Source: Anabaena sphaerica FACHB-251
GTDB lineage: Bacteria > Cyanobacteriota > Cyanobacteriia > Cyanobacteriales > Nostocaceae
Reading direction: 5' to 3'
DNA length: 64,000 bases
NCBI RefSeq assembly: GCF_014696825.1
Contig: NZ_JACJQU010000013.1
Location: forward strand, 1 to 64,000
Shown: in pieces, positions 63,231 through 64,000 of the stretch
How positions within the stretch are numbered: position 1 is the first letter of the stretch
Layout of the letters: every line of letters starts with the position of its first letter
Position numbers and translations under genes: made by a program
Notes under the pieces: model-generated
Databases searched by the model: none
What the model was told of the DNA's origin: nothing
What the model saw: the letters and a program-made list of their open reading frames with translations, nothing else

Positions 63231-63905
63231 TCAAGTTTTTTTCACCAAAACTAGCAAACAAATACAACTACCAAGGAGTTTTAGCGGACTCAAAGCCTGA
63301 CTTTTCCAGAGAATTACAGCCCCTAAACCCATCAGCACGAAAGGTACAAAATAATTACCATACTTGGTTAAAAAATCAGCTATTTTTCTCTGGTGGGTTA
63401 ATTTATATGCTGCATAACACCAAACTGCTAAAAGGAGAAAAAATAAAGAGATCATTCCTAAAAAACTATCTAATTTAGTGCTAGAAAATAATGGTAGATA
63501 AATGCTAATATTATCACTACCATTAGCAATGGTGATAATGGCTACGGTGTAAATTTGGGCATTGACAAAAATATTGCTTATTGATGTTGAAGATGGTATG
63601 ATTTCTGCTGGTATTTCCGCTAATGAATCTGTTTCTCTATTCACTAAGCTACTGATACCAATAGTTAGAGGAATTAAGCCTAATAAACCAATCCAGGCTT
63701 GAGGTAGAATCAAGCCACCAAATAAACCTGGTAAACTGAGGATGATAAGAATAGTAAAACCTAAATATTGACCAATCACAACTTGCCAAGGTCGTAAATT
63801 ATCATCTACTTGAGCAAAAAATAGCAATAAAATTATAAAATCATCAATATTAGTGGCTGTAAAGGCAGCTATTCCTGTAATAATAGCAGTGCAGAAATCA
63901 TTCAT
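63231..63905 (-). CDS. CadD-family cadmium-resistance/cation transporter
   Basis: The 224-residue protein has about five or six membrane helices, with TAFTATNIDDFIILLLFFAQ at the N-terminus (the family's NIDD motif), GQYLGFTILIILSL and, in the second half, ANGSDNISIYLPLF, repeating the acidic motif. These match CadD/PF03596 proteins, linked to cadmium export in staphylococci. Whether this one moves cadmium or another ion is not shown. It converges with cysK with a 22-bp gap. The last 95 bases of the window carry its AT-rich upstream region. Confidence 0.88.
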   Translation of the reverse strand: MNDFCTAIITGIAAFTATNIDDFIILLLFFAQVDDNLRPWQVVIGQYLGFTILIILSLPGLFGGLILPQAWIGLLGLIPLTIGISSLVNRETDSLAEIPAEIIPSSTSISNIFVNAQIYTVAIITIANGSDNISIYLPLFSSTKLDSFLGMISLFFLLLAVWCYAAYKLTHQRKIADFLTKYGNYFVPFVLMGLGAVILWKSQALSPLKLLGSCICLLVLVKKT

Positions 63906-64000
63906 TTTAGATATTTTTGATATTTATGAACTTTAGGGTAACAAATGTTGATATTTTAATAAATTGTATATTATAAAATATAACCATGAATAGTTTGATA

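Overview
The window comes from a filamentous, heterocyst-forming cyanobacterium of the Nostocales. Three things support this: a fraC-fraD-fraE cell-cell junction operon (44.2-46.6 kb), a hetF gene preceded by a tandem array of NsiR1 small-RNA genes (51.6-55.2 kb), and general cyanobacterial hallmarks. These hallmarks are HIP1 octamers such as those at 8048 and 25673, an NblS/Hik33-type kinase, the carotenoid isomerase CrtH, a short Hfq, and many heptameric tandem repeats between genes. The base composition is AT-rich. All family calls were made by eye from the sequence; no database search was run.

Layout. 0-0.5 kb: the 5' end of a 16S rRNA gene on the minus strand with its promoter. 0.5-12.6 kb: housekeeping genes (zinc-ribbon protein, nblS, purD, sugar epimerase, a 1280-residue membrane protein, photolyase, an acireductone-dioxygenase-like cupin). 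12.9-30.3 kb: an accessory block of two convergent halves. The plus-strand half has a filamentous-haemagglutinin-type TpsA protein translationally coupled to a TPR-CHAT protease, followed by two RTX-like calcium-binding proteins that share a repeated leader. The minus-strand half is an apparent operon of a divergent sigma factor, a DUF1822 protein, a CHAT-CHASE2 membrane receptor and a DUF928 exported protein. 30.8-38.5 kb: K+/H+ antiporter, hfq, dapF, a new 36-residue membrane protein, alpha-amylase and an NCS2 permease. 38.5-42.5 kb: a small accessory area with two Uma2 nucleases, an HNH protein, an Rpn-type nuclease, dispersed repeats and a dead antitoxin gene. 42.7-51.1 kb: a tandem CobO-like protein, fraCDE, an orphan sugar-ABC permease, purN, a phosphoglucomutase, rdgB and toxin-gene debris. 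51.1-55.2 kb: glnB, hetF and seven NsiR1 copies. 55.5-64 kb: a thioredoxin-like protein, a membrane-anchored subtilase, an unassigned small-RNA gene, crtH, a Crp-family regulator, the Rrf2-cysK pair and a CadD-type transporter.

How the parts work together. The fraCDE, hetF/NsiR1 and glnB loci are nitrogen and multicellularity functions. FraC/D/E build septal junctions; HetF is a CHAT-family protease needed for heterocyst differentiation; NsiR1 copies are transcribed away from hetF, each behind a TCCGGA element at -35; PII reports nitrogen status. The best candidate for an undescribed system is the 12.9-30.3 kb block. It puts two CHAT proteases, one fused to an extracytoplasmic CHASE2 sensor and one coupled to a TpsA surface protein, beside large secreted calcium-binding proteins and a dedicated sigma-like factor. 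No TpsB pore and no type I exporter is encoded in the window, so any secretion partners lie elsewhere.
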